From Geminicoccaceae bacterium (GTDB lineage Bacteria > Pseudomonadota > Alphaproteobacteria > Geminicoccales > Geminicoccaceae): a stretch of DNA of 64,000 nt. A model generated the notes under the pieces. It had not been told where the DNA came from and did no database searches. It saw only the letters and a list, made by a program, of their open reading frames with translations. How positions within the stretch are numbered: the first letter of the stretch is position 1; each line of letters begins with the position of its first letter. This document shows positions 36,372 to 46,251 of this stretch, piece after piece. The stretch covers positions 761,793 through 825,792 of the forward strand of contig JANQPX010000030.1 of the NCBI GenBank assembly GCA_028285265.1, given 5' to 3'. Position numbers and translations under genes: made by a program.

Positions 36372-39300
36372 ATGGTTGAGGGCGGCTCGCTTCGTCGGCG
36401 ATTGATCGACGGCGTCACCATGACGCTCGTCGCCGGCCTTTCCTTTGTTCTTCTGATTTATGTCGGGTTCGGCGAGGCTAATCGAAGCTACGAGCAGTTT
36501 TACGTCGGCAAGCTGACGGCGCAAGCTAAGGTCTTGGTCAACGCAATTGAGGGGTTTTTGAAGCGTGACCTGCCGTTAGATCAATATGTTGGCTTTCGCC
36601 CGCGAGCGGAACGACTCTTAAACTCTGATAGAACTGTGGCAACGATCGCTGTCTTCGACAGCAATAACCGTTTGGTTTTCACCAGCGGTGATTCAGCAAT
36701 CGGTCTCTTGCCTGAGTCTCAGGCGAATGATGCCATGGTCCAGGAGGAGTTGAGCGTCCGTAGCGACAGCGCCATCCTCCAAGTCGTTCTGCCGCTTAAA
36801 AACAACCGCGAGATCGTAGGCAGCATCGCGATTGCTATGCCACATGATCTGATCTCCCAGCAGGTAGAAGAGCGGTTCCTTACCTTGATTCCCATCGGAT
36901 TGGGACTGTCCATCGCATTTGGGTTCTTTGTGAGTGGTGCAAGTGGTTGGCTTGTGCGCCAGCGATGGCCGGTTCTTCAGATGGCCTATGCCGGGCTCTT
37001 TCTCCTCGTTGCCGCTTTGGTCATTGGCAATCTTGTGTCGCTATATGCCAAAGGCACGCAGATCAAGACCAAGGCTCTCGCCGATTCGCTCGGCCAACGG
37101 ATGACCGAAGTGGTCGGATTCAATCTGGATATCGAACAGATCCCTGGCCTGGACCGAGCTTTTTCGGAATATCGACGGCTCAACCCGGACATTGCTGCCG
37201 CAGCGTTAGTCATCGACGACACGATACTCATCCACACCGATTCGTTCATGGTTGGTCGGTCATGGGAAAGTGATCGCGGCGTCTATGAATATTTGGTCAA
37301 TATCAGCCCGAGCGGCAGTGAGCGCCGAGTCAATATCGCGGTTACTCTTCCGCAGGAAATCGTCTATCGACAGACACTGCGCAGTGTTAAGAATTTCGCT
37401 GCATTGTTTATTGCGTCGGCCTTTCTGGCCAGTCTCTTTCTTCAATTGGCTGGATCGGTCAACCAACGGGATGGACCCAAGCGTAAACGACCAGATGACG
37501 TCGAGGCAGCCGATACAACTGCCGTCGATGACGAGCAATGCTTGAAACTGGTGAAGCCAGTGTTCTACGTCACGATGTGCGTAGAGCATTTGTCGTATGC
37601 GTTTCTTGCCAGCTATATCGCTGAACTTATTGGTGCGTCCGGCCTCTCCGGCGGTCTGACATCGGCGATATTTGCCGTCTATTATCTCGGGTTTGCGCTA
37701 ACCCTGGTGCCAGCCGGGCATCTTGCGCAACAATTTAGCCCGAAGCCTTTGATGGTCTGCGGGCTTTTCCTTTCTGCCGGTTCCTTCCTACTCTTGATGG
37801 CGGGCGATATCGGGCTCCTCATCGTTGCGCGCGCCGCGGCCGGCATCGGTCAGGCGATGCTCTTTATCGGTGTTCAATCGTTTATCCTCAGCGTTGCTGC
37901 TCCGGAGCGAAAGACGCAAGGCGCCGCCATCATTGTCTATGGTTTTCAGGGCGGCATGATTTCCGGCATGGCGATTGGCTCATTGCTCGTTGGTTATATC
38001 GGAGCAGAAGGAGTCTTTGCCGTCGGCGCGGTCACAACCTCGCTAACGCTGGTCTATGCTGCCTTTCTCGTGCCGACCATCGCTAAGGCGTCGCCTGTCG
38101 AACCGGTGGGTTTTGTTGGTAGCGTCAAGACCCTCGGCCGGAATGTGGCCATGGCTGCAGGGAATTGGCAGCTTTTGCAGGCAATCGCGTTGATCGGCAT
38201 TCCTGCGAAAGCGGTCCTGACGGGCATTGTCGTTTTTGCCATTCCGCTCCTTATGAGCCAAGAAGGTTATCGCCAAGAGGATATCGGGCAAATCCTGATG
38301 CTGTATGCCGCGGCGGTGGTCGTCGCGAATGAAATGATCTCCCGCTGGGTCGATCGTACCGGAAAGTCGCAGCAGGTTCTCCTTTTTGGCGCGCTGCTAA
38401 GTGGCTTTGGACTTTGGCTGATCGGGTATCTGGGGCTCGGCTGGCTCGAGCATGTTCCCTACGGCGGGTCCGTCGAGGTGATCAGCATCATCATCGGCGT
38501 GATTGTCCTTGGCCTCGCTCATGGTCTGATCAATGCTCCAATCGTAAGTCACGTTGCCGGTCTGCCGGTCGGTGAGCAAATTGGTGTGGGTGCGCTGACG
38601 GCTACCTATCGGTTCTTGGAACGCATTGGCCATGTCGCAGGACCGTTGCTGGTGGGGCAGATGTTCCTGCTGATTGGCGAGGACGCCATGGTTCTTGCCT
38701 GGTCCGGCGGCGCTATCGCAGTCTTCGGGCTCATCTATTTCTTATTTGGCCGGGGCACAGCGACCAAGCCCAAGCCCAAGCGACAAAAGCCGGTTGCCGT
38801 GACGTATCGCGATCACATCGACGACTTCATCGGCCTTCAACTTGATCGTCAGCATCAGGCGATCATGTTGACGCTTTCATCCGCCAATCCGTCGGTTGAT
38901 GCCGATCCAGCCCAGGCTGTCTTACTTCAACATATGTTCGCCAAGGGCTCGGACGTCGGTAGGGCTGAGCTAGCCGCCTATCATGCCATCACGTCGGATG
39001 CCTTGGATGTATCGGCGGTCATTGCCAACCGCCGTCGCGCGTTGCGCTTCAAGAACTTTCTTGATGATGTCCATGGCGAGGTGCCGACTGAGCAGCCCCT
39101 GCTTGCAATCGTTTATTCGCCGAGGCTCGATCCCAGCCGCTCAGATCTCGCAAGTTGGCTCAGCCGCCGACCCGGCAGCCGATTGGTGATCATGAAGGAT
39201 ATCGACGCTTGGTTGGACCAGATGAGGGGTTGGCTCGCTCTGCTCAATTTGGACGCGAGCCTAGGTGATCAGCGCCAAGGTGCAGAAGCGCTGATGGCCG

Positions 39301-39440
39301 AGCTGAAAGCCCATTTGGACCAGGGTGGTGGGGAGCTCGCGTGGATTGGAAAGATCAGGCTAGGCGATACTGATAGGCTTCAGGAATCCAGGGAAGTCGA
39401 GCCTGCCGCTAAGCCTAACCTTCGAGCCGTCGGCGAATGA
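36372..39440 (+). CDS. Sensor-domain/MFS transporter fusion protein
   Basis: 1022 residues, apparently three parts. Residues 1-365 hold about four membrane helices enclosing two Cache-like extracytoplasmic sensor regions (about 35-170 and 227-340), which resemble the sensor of a kinase or chemoreceptor. Residues ~390-760 are a 12-helix MFS permease (MCVEHLSYAFLASYIAELIG, RAAAGIGQAMLFIGVQSFIL). Residues ~770-1022 form a soluble cytoplasmic region with no domain I recognise. Such a sensor-permease fusion could gate transport by ligand. It is the middle gene of a three-gene set. Confidence 0.82.
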   Translation: MVEGGSLRRRLIDGVTMTLVAGLSFVLLIYVGFGEANRSYEQFYVGKLTAQAKVLVNAIEGFLKRDLPLDQYVGFRPRAERLLNSDRTVATIAVFDSNNRLVFTSGDSAIGLLPESQANDAMVQEELSVRSDSAILQVVLPLKNNREIVGSIAIAMPHDLISQQVEERFLTLIPIGLGLSIAFGFFVSGASGWLVRQRWPVLQMAYAGLFLLVAALVIGNLVSLYAKGTQIKTKALADSLGQRMTEVVGFNLDIEQIPGLDRAFSEYRRLNPDIAAAALVIDDTILIHTDSFMVGRSWESDRGVYEYLVNISPSGSERRVNIAVTLPQEIVYRQTLRSVKNFAALFIASAFLASLFLQLAGSVNQRDGPKRKRPDDVEAADTTAVDDEQCLKLVKPVFYVTMCVEHLSYAFLASYIAELIGASGLSGGLTSAIFAVYYLGFALTLVPAGHLAQQFSPKPLMVCGLFLSAGSFLLLMAGDIGLLIVARAAAGIGQAMLFIGVQSFILSVAAPERKTQGAAIIVYGFQGGMISGMAIGSLLVGYIGAEGVFAVGAVTTSLTLVYAAFLVPTIAKASPVEPVGFVGSVKTLGRNVAMAAGNWQLLQAIALIGIPAKAVLTGIVVFAIPLLMSQEGYRQEDIGQILMLYAAAVVVANEMISRWVDRTGKSQQVLLFGALLSGFGLWLIGYLGLGWLEHVPYGGSVEVISIIIGVIVLGLAHGLINAPIVSHVAGLPVGEQIGVGALTATYRFLERIGHVAGPLLVGQMFLLIGEDAMVLAWSGGAIAVFGLIYFLFGRGTATKPKPKRQKPVAVTYRDHIDDFIGLQLDRQHQAIMLTLSSANPSVDADPAQAVLLQHMFAKGSDVGRAELAAYHAITSDALDVSAVIANRRRALRFKNFLDDVHGEVPTEQPLLAIVYSPRLDPSRSDLASWLSRRPGSRLVIMKDIDAWLDQMRGWLALLNLDASLGDQRQGAEALMAELKAHLDQGGGELAWIGKIRLGDTDRLQESREVEPAAKPNLRAVGE

Positions 39441-39489
39441 AGCCGGCTGTGATCAATGGCGTTTATCATCGCAAAGGAGATGTTTGCCT

Positions 39490-40710
39490 ATGAACCGACT
39501 TACCCATCGAGGTTCAGGGATGTTGGGCCGACTAGCCTGCGGGGCTGTTCTGGTCGCTGCCCTGATCGCGTCATCTGCTAGCCGTACCGAAGCCGTCCCA
39601 GCCTATGACGGTTGGTTCCGTCATAGCGAGAATATTACTGGCGCTTGGACCTTTTCCGAAGTAGCGGGTGATCCCGATCAAGTGAAGATCAAGAGCACGG
39701 TATCCGGGCCTGGAGATCCGAAGCAGGTCTTGGTTCTCTATCCAAAGCGTTCTTCCGCTTATGATATTGCAATCAGTAAGATTCTCGACGTGTTCGCTAG
39801 CAAGAATACGCCGTTAGCGTTTCACGTCATCAATTTCAGGAACAATGATGGGCGAGGTGCTGCCGTCCTCGATCTTGTGGAAGAGAACAACTACGATTTG
39901 ATCTTCTCCATGGGCTCCCAGTCTACGGCTTGGCTCTATCAGTATTACCGTGATGGCGATACGCCGGTCGTCACGGTTTGTTCGAAGGATCCCGTCAAAC
40001 TTGGCCATATCAACGACTACGAGAACGGCTCAGGAACCAACTTTGCCTTTACGTCTCTGAACATGCCAACCGAAGTTCAGCTCGCTTATCTCATGGACTT
40101 TATGCCGGGCGTAAAGAACCTTGGCATTCTTGTGGCGCGCAACAATATTAGTGCCGTCCGCACGCAGGCAAAGCCGATGCAAGAAGCCGTCGAAGCGTTA
40201 GGCGTGAACACGGTCTATCTGGCGGTCCAGGATCCTGCGAAAGCCAAGGAGGAATTGCCGGGACTCATCGAGGATGCTCTTGCCGAAATGCGCAAGACCG
40301 ACCCTTCACTCGATAACTCCATGTTTTGGATCACGGGATCGACCAGCGTGTTTCGAGAAATCAGCACGATCAATCGCCATGCCGGTCCTGTGCCCGTGCT
40401 AAGTGCCGTTCCAGAGGTGGTCCAAGCCGGTGATGAGAGTGCGGTCGTTTCGATCGGCATCAGCTTTGAAAGTAACGGTTACCTTGCCGCAGTCTACGGC
40501 TATGACGTGATCATGGGGCATGCCAAGGCAGGTGATCTCAAAGTTGGTATCGTTTCACCTCCAGACATCGCGATTAATTTCCGCCGCGCACGCGCGATCG
40601 GCGTTGAGGTGCCTTTCAGCTTCTTCGAGAGCGCCAACTATGTCTACGATTACGAGGGCAAGGCCGTCCGTCTGCGAGGCCGCGATCTCTCCCGAAACGC
40701 TGGAAGCTGA
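39490..40710 (+). CDS. ABC-type periplasmic substrate-binding protein (ABC_sub_bind type)
   Basis: 406 residues from the ATG at 39490 (AAGGAG 11 bases upstream; track uses a TTG two codons earlier). A signal peptide (GRLACGAVLVAALIASSASR) is followed by a type-1 periplasmic fold: VLVLYPKRSSAYDIAISKIL, DLIFSMGSQSTAWLYQYY, AYLMDFMPGVKNLGILVARN. It resembles PF04392-type receptors, which often occur with sensors rather than full ABC transporters. No ABC ATPase or permease is adjacent. It may feed ligand to the Cache regions of the upstream fusion protein. Confidence 0.82.
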   Translation: MNRLTHRGSGMLGRLACGAVLVAALIASSASRTEAVPAYDGWFRHSENITGAWTFSEVAGDPDQVKIKSTVSGPGDPKQVLVLYPKRSSAYDIAISKILDVFASKNTPLAFHVINFRNNDGRGAAVLDLVEENNYDLIFSMGSQSTAWLYQYYRDGDTPVVTVCSKDPVKLGHINDYENGSGTNFAFTSLNMPTEVQLAYLMDFMPGVKNLGILVARNNISAVRTQAKPMQEAVEALGVNTVYLAVQDPAKAKEELPGLIEDALAEMRKTDPSLDNSMFWITGSTSVFREISTINRHAGPVPVLSAVPEVVQAGDESAVVSIGISFESNGYLAAVYGYDVIMGHAKAGDLKVGIVSPPDIAINFRRARAIGVEVPFSFFESANYVYDYEGKAVRLRGRDLSRNAGS

Positions 40711-41247
40711 GCGCATGCTTGTCGTCAGCTGACCTGGGCTTCGTGAAAGTGGCCGGACGTTAAAAGCGCTTTACTGCGAAGTCGTTGAATTTGGACAGCG
40801 GTGTCATCTTCATGAGAAGGCGCCGCTGTTCTTGCTTGATGTCAGGATGAACGATGAACGCGCAGCCGCCGGTGCTCCGTCAAAGATAGGAGTATGCCCT
40901 TAGGAAGTGCGGGCTTCGGCCATCATTGCCTTGTTGCTGCGTAGACTCCGATACTCTTCGATCGATCTAACCGTTAAGATGAAGTCAGCTCCCTATTGGG
41001 CATAGAGCCAACAACTCTCGGTGCTGACACAATGGGGCGGGAGCGGCATTGCCAGTTCGCAGGCAAGGACGCCATGCATGATGCTCAATAAGCTCGAGAC
41101 GAAACGTCGCCTGCATGCCAATATCGTTCACTGGAATAACTGAAGCGAGTCGGCATGGCGCTATCGCTAGCGCCACGGATGACGTCATGCTGATCATCGA
41201 CCATTGCATTAGTCACTGCGTTGGTCGCCAGCAGGGGGAGGCGGAGT
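40711..41247. other. 540-bp intergenic region
   Basis: Between the receptor gene and the acyl-CoA dehydrogenase gene. No supported ORF, RNA or repeat. It should carry the promoter of the catabolic operon; GGGGGAGG just before 41248 is its ribosome binding site. Confidence 0.45.
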
Positions 41248-42417
41248 ATGACCAGGCATCTCCGAAATGATTGGTCCGTGGATGACGAGGACGCGATCCT
41301 TGAAACCATCGATAAGTGGGTTGAAGCGGAGGTCCGCCCGATCGCGCGCGAATATGATCAAGCTGATGAATACCCCCATGACCTCGTTGAGCAGATGAAG
41401 GAGTTGGGGCTCTTCGGTGCTACCATTTCGCCAGCTTATGGCGGGCTGGGCCTTCCAACATCGACCTACGCGAAGATCGTGACTAAAGTCACAGCTGTCT
41501 GGATGGTGCCATCAGGCATTTTCAACTCGCATCTGATTATGGCGTCCGCCATCGAGCGCTGCGGCACCGAAGATCAAAAGGCTGCCTGGCTGCCAGAGAT
41601 GGCACGTGGTGATCTTCGAGGTGGGATTGCCCTGACCGAACCTAATGCTGGCACCGATCTACAAGCGATAAAGACGCGGGCTGAAAAGGACGGCGATAAT
41701 TACATCCTCAATGGGTCCAAAATGTGGATCACCAACTCGCTTTATGGTGATTGCCTGTTGGTGCTTGCCAAAACGGATATCGACGCAACGCCGCGACACA
41801 AGGGCATGAGTGCATTTCTCTGTAAGCGCGGAGAGGGCTATGACGTTGCGCAAAAACTGAAAAAGCTAGGCTATCGATCGATCGACACGTGTGAGCTGGT
41901 TTTGGACAACAAACGTGTTCCCGCGGCCGCCCTTCTCGGCGGGGAGGAGGGGCGCGGCTTGCAGCAGGTCTTGGGCGGCCTTGAGCTTGGTCGGATCAAT
42001 GTTGCAGCCCGTGGTGCAGGCATTGCTGAAGGAGCCCTTCAAATGGCAACTCGCTATGCGCAGACTCGCCAAACATTTGGAAAGATGATTGCTGAACATC
42101 AAGCAATCCAGCTCAAAATCGGTGAGATGGCATCGCGTGTCGCGGCAGCCAAGCTCCTGGTCGATGACGCTGCAAGGCGCTTCGATTCCGGGGAACGTTG
42201 CGACATGGAGGCTGGTATGGCCAAATATTTTGCGACTGAAACGGGTGTCTATTGCGCTGAGGAGGCCATGCGGATTTTCGGCGGCTATAGCTATGCGCCC
42301 GAATATGAGATCGAGCGATTTTATCGCGACGCCATGTTGATGTGCATCGGGGAGGGCACCAATGAACTCCAACGTATCATCGTCGCAAAGCAGTATGTTG
42401 AGCGTAACCCAGCCTGA
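41248..42417 (+). CDS. Acyl-CoA dehydrogenase
   Basis: 389 residues from the ATG at 41248 with a strong GGGGGAGGCGGAG before it. The family motifs are IALTEPNAGTDLQAIKT (FAD/substrate), NGSKMWITNSLYGD and RQTFGKMIAEHQAIQLKIGEM. The C-terminal MCIGEGTNELQRIIVAKQ holds the catalytic-base Glu position. It oxidises an acyl-CoA to enoyl-CoA with FAD. It heads a five-gene run and may act on the CoA product of the next genes. Substrate cannot be told from sequence. Confidence 0.92.
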   Translation: MTRHLRNDWSVDDEDAILETIDKWVEAEVRPIAREYDQADEYPHDLVEQMKELGLFGATISPAYGGLGLPTSTYAKIVTKVTAVWMVPSGIFNSHLIMASAIERCGTEDQKAAWLPEMARGDLRGGIALTEPNAGTDLQAIKTRAEKDGDNYILNGSKMWITNSLYGDCLLVLAKTDIDATPRHKGMSAFLCKRGEGYDVAQKLKKLGYRSIDTCELVLDNKRVPAAALLGGEEGRGLQQVLGGLELGRINVAARGAGIAEGALQMATRYAQTRQTFGKMIAEHQAIQLKIGEMASRVAAAKLLVDDAARRFDSGERCDMEAGMAKYFATETGVYCAEEAMRIFGGYSYAPEYEIERFYRDAMLMCIGEGTNELQRIIVAKQYVERNPA

Positions 42418-42453
42418 TCGCCATCACTAAGCAACCCTGCAACGAGGTGGTCG

Positions 42454-43557
42454 ATGAAGCTTGAAGGCATCAAAGTTGTCGATCTTTCGCAGTTTCTGCC
42501 AGGACCGCAGATGACCGCAATGATGGCTGATCATGGAGCCGACGTGTTGAAGGTCGAGCCACCGGCCGGGGACCCCTCCAGGCAAATGGCGCCGTTCGAG
42601 GCCGGTCAGTCCGTGTGGTTTCGAACGACCAATCGAGGCAAGCGCTCCGTCACCCTTGATCTGAAATCCGACGTGGGCCTGTCCACGCTCTACGACCTTG
42701 TGAAAGACGCGGACGTTTTTGTGGAAGCGTTTAGGCCGGGCGTGGCGAAACGATTGGGGGTCGACTATCCGACCCTTTCGGGTCTGAACCCGCGCCTGGT
42801 CTATTGTTCAATCTCGGCCTTTGGACAAGACGGACCACTTGCTGATCACCCCGCTCACGATATGGCAGTCGAAGCGCTGTTGGGGTTTATGAGTGTCAAT
42901 GATGACCGCGAGGGCGTGCCGGTTGTCCCTGCTGTTCCCGCGGCCGATATGGCCGCGTCGCTCACCGCCCTCTCCGGCGTGCTTATGGCACTGATCGGTC
43001 GCGATAAAACGGGGCGTGGAGATTATCTTGATATCGCAATGTTCGACAGTCTGGCACCGTGGTCTGGTCATATCGCAGGGCCGGCTTTTGCTGAAGGGCG
43101 TTCGGTACGTTCGAGCGAACAGCGTTCGCTTGGAGGCGCTGCCTTCTACCAGGTCTATGAAACTGCAGATGACCGTTATCTCGTGCTCGCCGGCCGCGAG
43201 GAGAAGTTTGTTCGCAATCTACTCAATGCACTGAGCCGCCCTGATCTCATCGAGGCTAGTATCAGCGATGCGGGCGCGCCGCAACACCCGGTCATTCAGG
43301 CGCTGAGCGAGATATTTCGCACGCGAACACTCGCGGACTGGATCCAGTGGTTTAACGACAAAAATGTCTGCTTTGCGCCGGTCCTCGACTTCGTTGAAGC
43401 TTTTGAGAGTGAGCAGATGATCGCCCGTGGTATGATGTTGATCGGTCCCGACGGTCAGCATCTTATTGGTAGTTCGATCAAGTTTCTGCATGAGCCAGGG
43501 GCCGTCTCGTTCGAAGCTCCGATCCTTCGCTCAAACGATACGAACGACGCCTCATGA
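42454..43557 (+). CDS. Class III CoA-transferase (CaiB/BaiF family)
   Basis: 367 residues. N-terminal GIKVVDLSQFLPGPQMTAMM and ADVLKVEPPAGDPSR are typical of CaiB/BaiF. TNRGKRSVTLDLKS follows. PAADMAASLTALSGV carries the probable catalytic Asp. It moves CoA between a donor acyl-CoA and a carboxylate such as a dicarboxylate. Its stop overlaps the next start by 4 bases (ATGA). Confidence 0.92.
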   Translation: MKLEGIKVVDLSQFLPGPQMTAMMADHGADVLKVEPPAGDPSRQMAPFEAGQSVWFRTTNRGKRSVTLDLKSDVGLSTLYDLVKDADVFVEAFRPGVAKRLGVDYPTLSGLNPRLVYCSISAFGQDGPLADHPAHDMAVEALLGFMSVNDDREGVPVVPAVPAADMAASLTALSGVLMALIGRDKTGRGDYLDIAMFDSLAPWSGHIAGPAFAEGRSVRSSEQRSLGGAAFYQVYETADDRYLVLAGREEKFVRNLLNALSRPDLIEASISDAGAPQHPVIQALSEIFRTRTLADWIQWFNDKNVCFAPVLDFVEAFESEQMIARGMMLIGPDGQHLIGSSIKFLHEPGAVSFEAPILRSNDTNDAS

Positions 43558-44942
43558 GCCACTACTTCGCGCATCTGGAGATCGAGCAGCTGCTCAAAGA
43601 CTATCCGATTGGTCATGAGTTCGTTCAAGCTTATGGCCGGATGAGCAGAGATGAACTGCGTAACAAGCAGGAGGAGCGATTTTTAAGGGTCATGGCGCGA
43701 GCTTGGGACATTCCCTTCTACCGGCGCCGTTGGCAGGGAGTGGGATTAGAACCAGGGGACATTCGGGGACTCGACGATATCACGAAGCTACCGGTCTATG
43801 ACAAGGCCGATATCATGGAATCGATCGAGGCCTGTCCGCCCTTCGGTGACTTTACCGGATGGTCGCGGGATCCTCGGTCCGCTGTAGTCCCTGTGACCTT
43901 CCACACCACATCAGGCACAACCGGCAAACCGCAAATTCTCTTGTTCGGGCCCAAAGGCCGAGAAGTTGGTAATCTCCTAGCGGCGCGTATGTATCAATGG
44001 CAGGGGCTTACTTCTGGTGATGTGGTCCATTCGGTCTATGGCCATGGCACCATTAATGGCGGCCACTATATTCGAGAGGCTGTGACACATTTCACGAGCG
44101 CACTGTTTGTCCCTGCCGGCACCGGAGCGGAGACGAGGTCCGCCCGACAGGTGGAGCTCATGCGCGACTTTGGTGCGACCGTTTTGGTCGGTTTTGTCGA
44201 CTATCTTCGCAAGCTCTCCAACACAGCCCACGAACTCGGCATCATCCCGGGAGAAGACATTAAGATCCGGATGATCTCTGGTCATCTCGGGATGGAAGAT
44301 CGGTCCTTGGTCGAAGATGATTGGGGAGGCGCAAAAGTCTATGATTGGTATGGCGTTGCCGACACCGGCAGCATCGCCGGAGAGGGGCCAGATCGTGATG
44401 GCCTCTATATCTGGGAGGATGCCCACTTCCTAGAGCTCCTTGATATCGAAGATGGACGCCCTGTCGCGCCTGGTGAAAAAGGCGATATGGTTTGCACGTG
44501 CCTCTATAAAGACGACATCTTCCCGGTCATTCGCTTCAATACCCATGATGTCAGTGCAGCCAAGCTGGGATCGAATGCGACCGGTATGGTATTCGAGCGC
44601 ATCGAAGGTTTCCTTGGTCGTTCCGACAATATGGTGAAGCTGCGTGGCATCAATGTTTTTCCCCATGCCGTCGGTCAAATCCTTGCCGATGAGCAGGCAT
44701 TCAATGGAGCGTTTGTTTGCTTCATCGATCGCGATCAGACGGGTCGGGATGAAATGACGGTTATGGTTGAGATCAAGGATCAGGCGAGCGGGTCTCTTCA
44801 TGCTGACCTGGCGGAAAAACTGAAGCATGGCCTTGGTGTCAGTGTATTGGTTGAGCATGTTCCCGAGGGGGCGACGGCCGTTTTTACAGAAATCGATCGG
44901 CGGCAAAAGCCATTGCGTTTGATCGATCGGCGAGGGCGATGA
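43554..44942 (+). CDS. PaaK-like AMP-dependent acyl/aryl-CoA ligase
   Basis: 462 residues of the phenylacetate-CoA ligase type. Visible are FYRRRW near the start, the P-loop HTTSGTTGKPQ, YDWYGVADTGSIAGE in the active-site region, and the C-terminal FLGRSDNMVKLRGINVFPHAV hinge. It activates a carboxylate through an acyl-AMP. The acid is unknown. It overlaps neighbours on both sides by 4 bases. Confidence 0.9.
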   Translation: MSHYFAHLEIEQLLKDYPIGHEFVQAYGRMSRDELRNKQEERFLRVMARAWDIPFYRRRWQGVGLEPGDIRGLDDITKLPVYDKADIMESIEACPPFGDFTGWSRDPRSAVVPVTFHTTSGTTGKPQILLFGPKGREVGNLLAARMYQWQGLTSGDVVHSVYGHGTINGGHYIREAVTHFTSALFVPAGTGAETRSARQVELMRDFGATVLVGFVDYLRKLSNTAHELGIIPGEDIKIRMISGHLGMEDRSLVEDDWGGAKVYDWYGVADTGSIAGEGPDRDGLYIWEDAHFLELLDIEDGRPVAPGEKGDMVCTCLYKDDIFPVIRFNTHDVSAAKLGSNATGMVFERIEGFLGRSDNMVKLRGINVFPHAVGQILADEQAFNGAFVCFIDRDQTGRDEMTVMVEIKDQASGSLHADLAEKLKHGLGVSVLVEHVPEGATAVFTEIDRRQKPLRLIDRRGR

Positions 44943-46249
44943 CTGCAGGCGCGCTTCGCGAGGCTTATCTCAACAGTACGCGCGATCCGGTCGAGGAGGT
45001 CGAAGCCTGTTTGCAACGATGTGCCAATGATCGTTTGAATGCGCTGATTGCGGTGGATCATGACGGCGCCTTATCAGCGGCGGAAGCGGCAAGAGAACGG
45101 TATCAACGTGGCGCATCGATCGGTGTCTGGGACGGTATATCCTTTGTCGCCAAGGATAATATTGCTGCCGCTACACTGCCTTGGACCGCCGGTATTGGCG
45201 CCTATCGTGATCGCATCGCCCAGAAGGATGCGGAGGTAGTGGCCGATCTAAAGCGGGCGGGGGCTGTGCTGATCGGTAAGGCTAATCTCCATGAGGCGGC
45301 ACTTGGTACCACAAATGATAATCCCTGGTATGGTCGATGTCACAACCCGCATCAACGAGGGTACACGCCAGGCGGATCCTCCGGCGGTTCTGGAGCTGCG
45401 GTCGGCAGTGCTTTGGTACCGCTTGCACTCGGCACCGATACACTGGGATCCGTTCGCGTGCCGGCCGCATTCTGCGGTGTTTACGGGTATAAGCCCGGGC
45501 CGGGGCTTGTCTCTCAACAAGGCGTGACACCGCTGTCGCCAAGGTTAGACACGATCGGCTTAATCTCAGATTCTTCGACGGATCTCGAGATCTACGGACT
45601 GTCTCTTTCAAAACTGCCCAGCACAAACCGTCAGATGTGGCCGACCATCGGCATTCTCGACGACGAAGCTCTCGCTGGGTGCGCGCCTACGATCGTCTCG
45701 CAATATGGTGATGTGGTGGCGGCTCTCCGGGAAACTGATGCCCGATTACACTATGTGCCATGGTTTGACGATCCATCTGCCAATCGACGCGCCGGTCTTG
45801 CTCTGGTGATTACAGATGCGTACGCAGAGCATGCCGTGACGTTAGCGACAAAGAGCAACGGCTTTTCCGCCGAAATCCTTGAGTTCTTGTTCTTTGGGCG
45901 CGATTTCCCAACGGGTAAGCTTCAGGCGTCCAAGGCAAGGATTGAGCGGATGCAGCTCCATCAAGCCCAACATTGGACGTCCGTCGATGTTGTCTTGACT
46001 CCCGTGACGCCTTACCCAGCGCATCCGTTCGAGGAAGACCCGCCCGACGACCTCGCTGATTTCACGGCGCCTGCCAATCTCATCGGCCTTCCCGCCGTCA
46101 GCTTTCCGTTCGGCCATGATGATGGTGGTCTTCCTCTTGGACTTCAGCTCCTTGGGAAAAGGGGCGAGGATCGTGATCTTCTTACTGCAACGCGGTGGCT
46201 CGACCAGGCACTCAATCCTGATCACTTTGCGATGAACAAGGAGAGTTGA
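44939..46249 (+). CDS. Amidase signature family hydrolase
   Basis: 436 residues. The Ser-cisSer-Lys triad region is present: FVAKDNIAA with Lys, GGSSGGSGAAVGSALVPLAL with cis-Ser, and GTDTLGSVRVPAAFCGVYGY with the nucleophile Ser. The usual DTGGS is DTLGS here, a change of one Gly. AS enzymes hydrolyse amides or ureides in the cytoplasm. It is too isolated from gatB/gatC to be GatA. Together with the next gene it suggests breakdown of an amide or cyclic imide. Confidence 0.9.
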   Translation: MTAGALREAYLNSTRDPVEEVEACLQRCANDRLNALIAVDHDGALSAAEAARERYQRGASIGVWDGISFVAKDNIAAATLPWTAGIGAYRDRIAQKDAEVVADLKRAGAVLIGKANLHEAALGTTNDNPWYGRCHNPHQRGYTPGGSSGGSGAAVGSALVPLALGTDTLGSVRVPAAFCGVYGYKPGPGLVSQQGVTPLSPRLDTIGLISDSSTDLEIYGLSLSKLPSTNRQMWPTIGILDDEALAGCAPTIVSQYGDVVAALRETDARLHYVPWFDDPSANRRAGLALVITDAYAEHAVTLATKSNGFSAEILEFLFFGRDFPTGKLQASKARIERMQLHQAQHWTSVDVVLTPVTPYPAHPFEEDPPDDLADFTAPANLIGLPAVSFPFGHDDGGLPLGLQLLGKRGEDRDLLTATRWLDQALNPDHFAMNKES

Positions 46250-46251
46250 GT

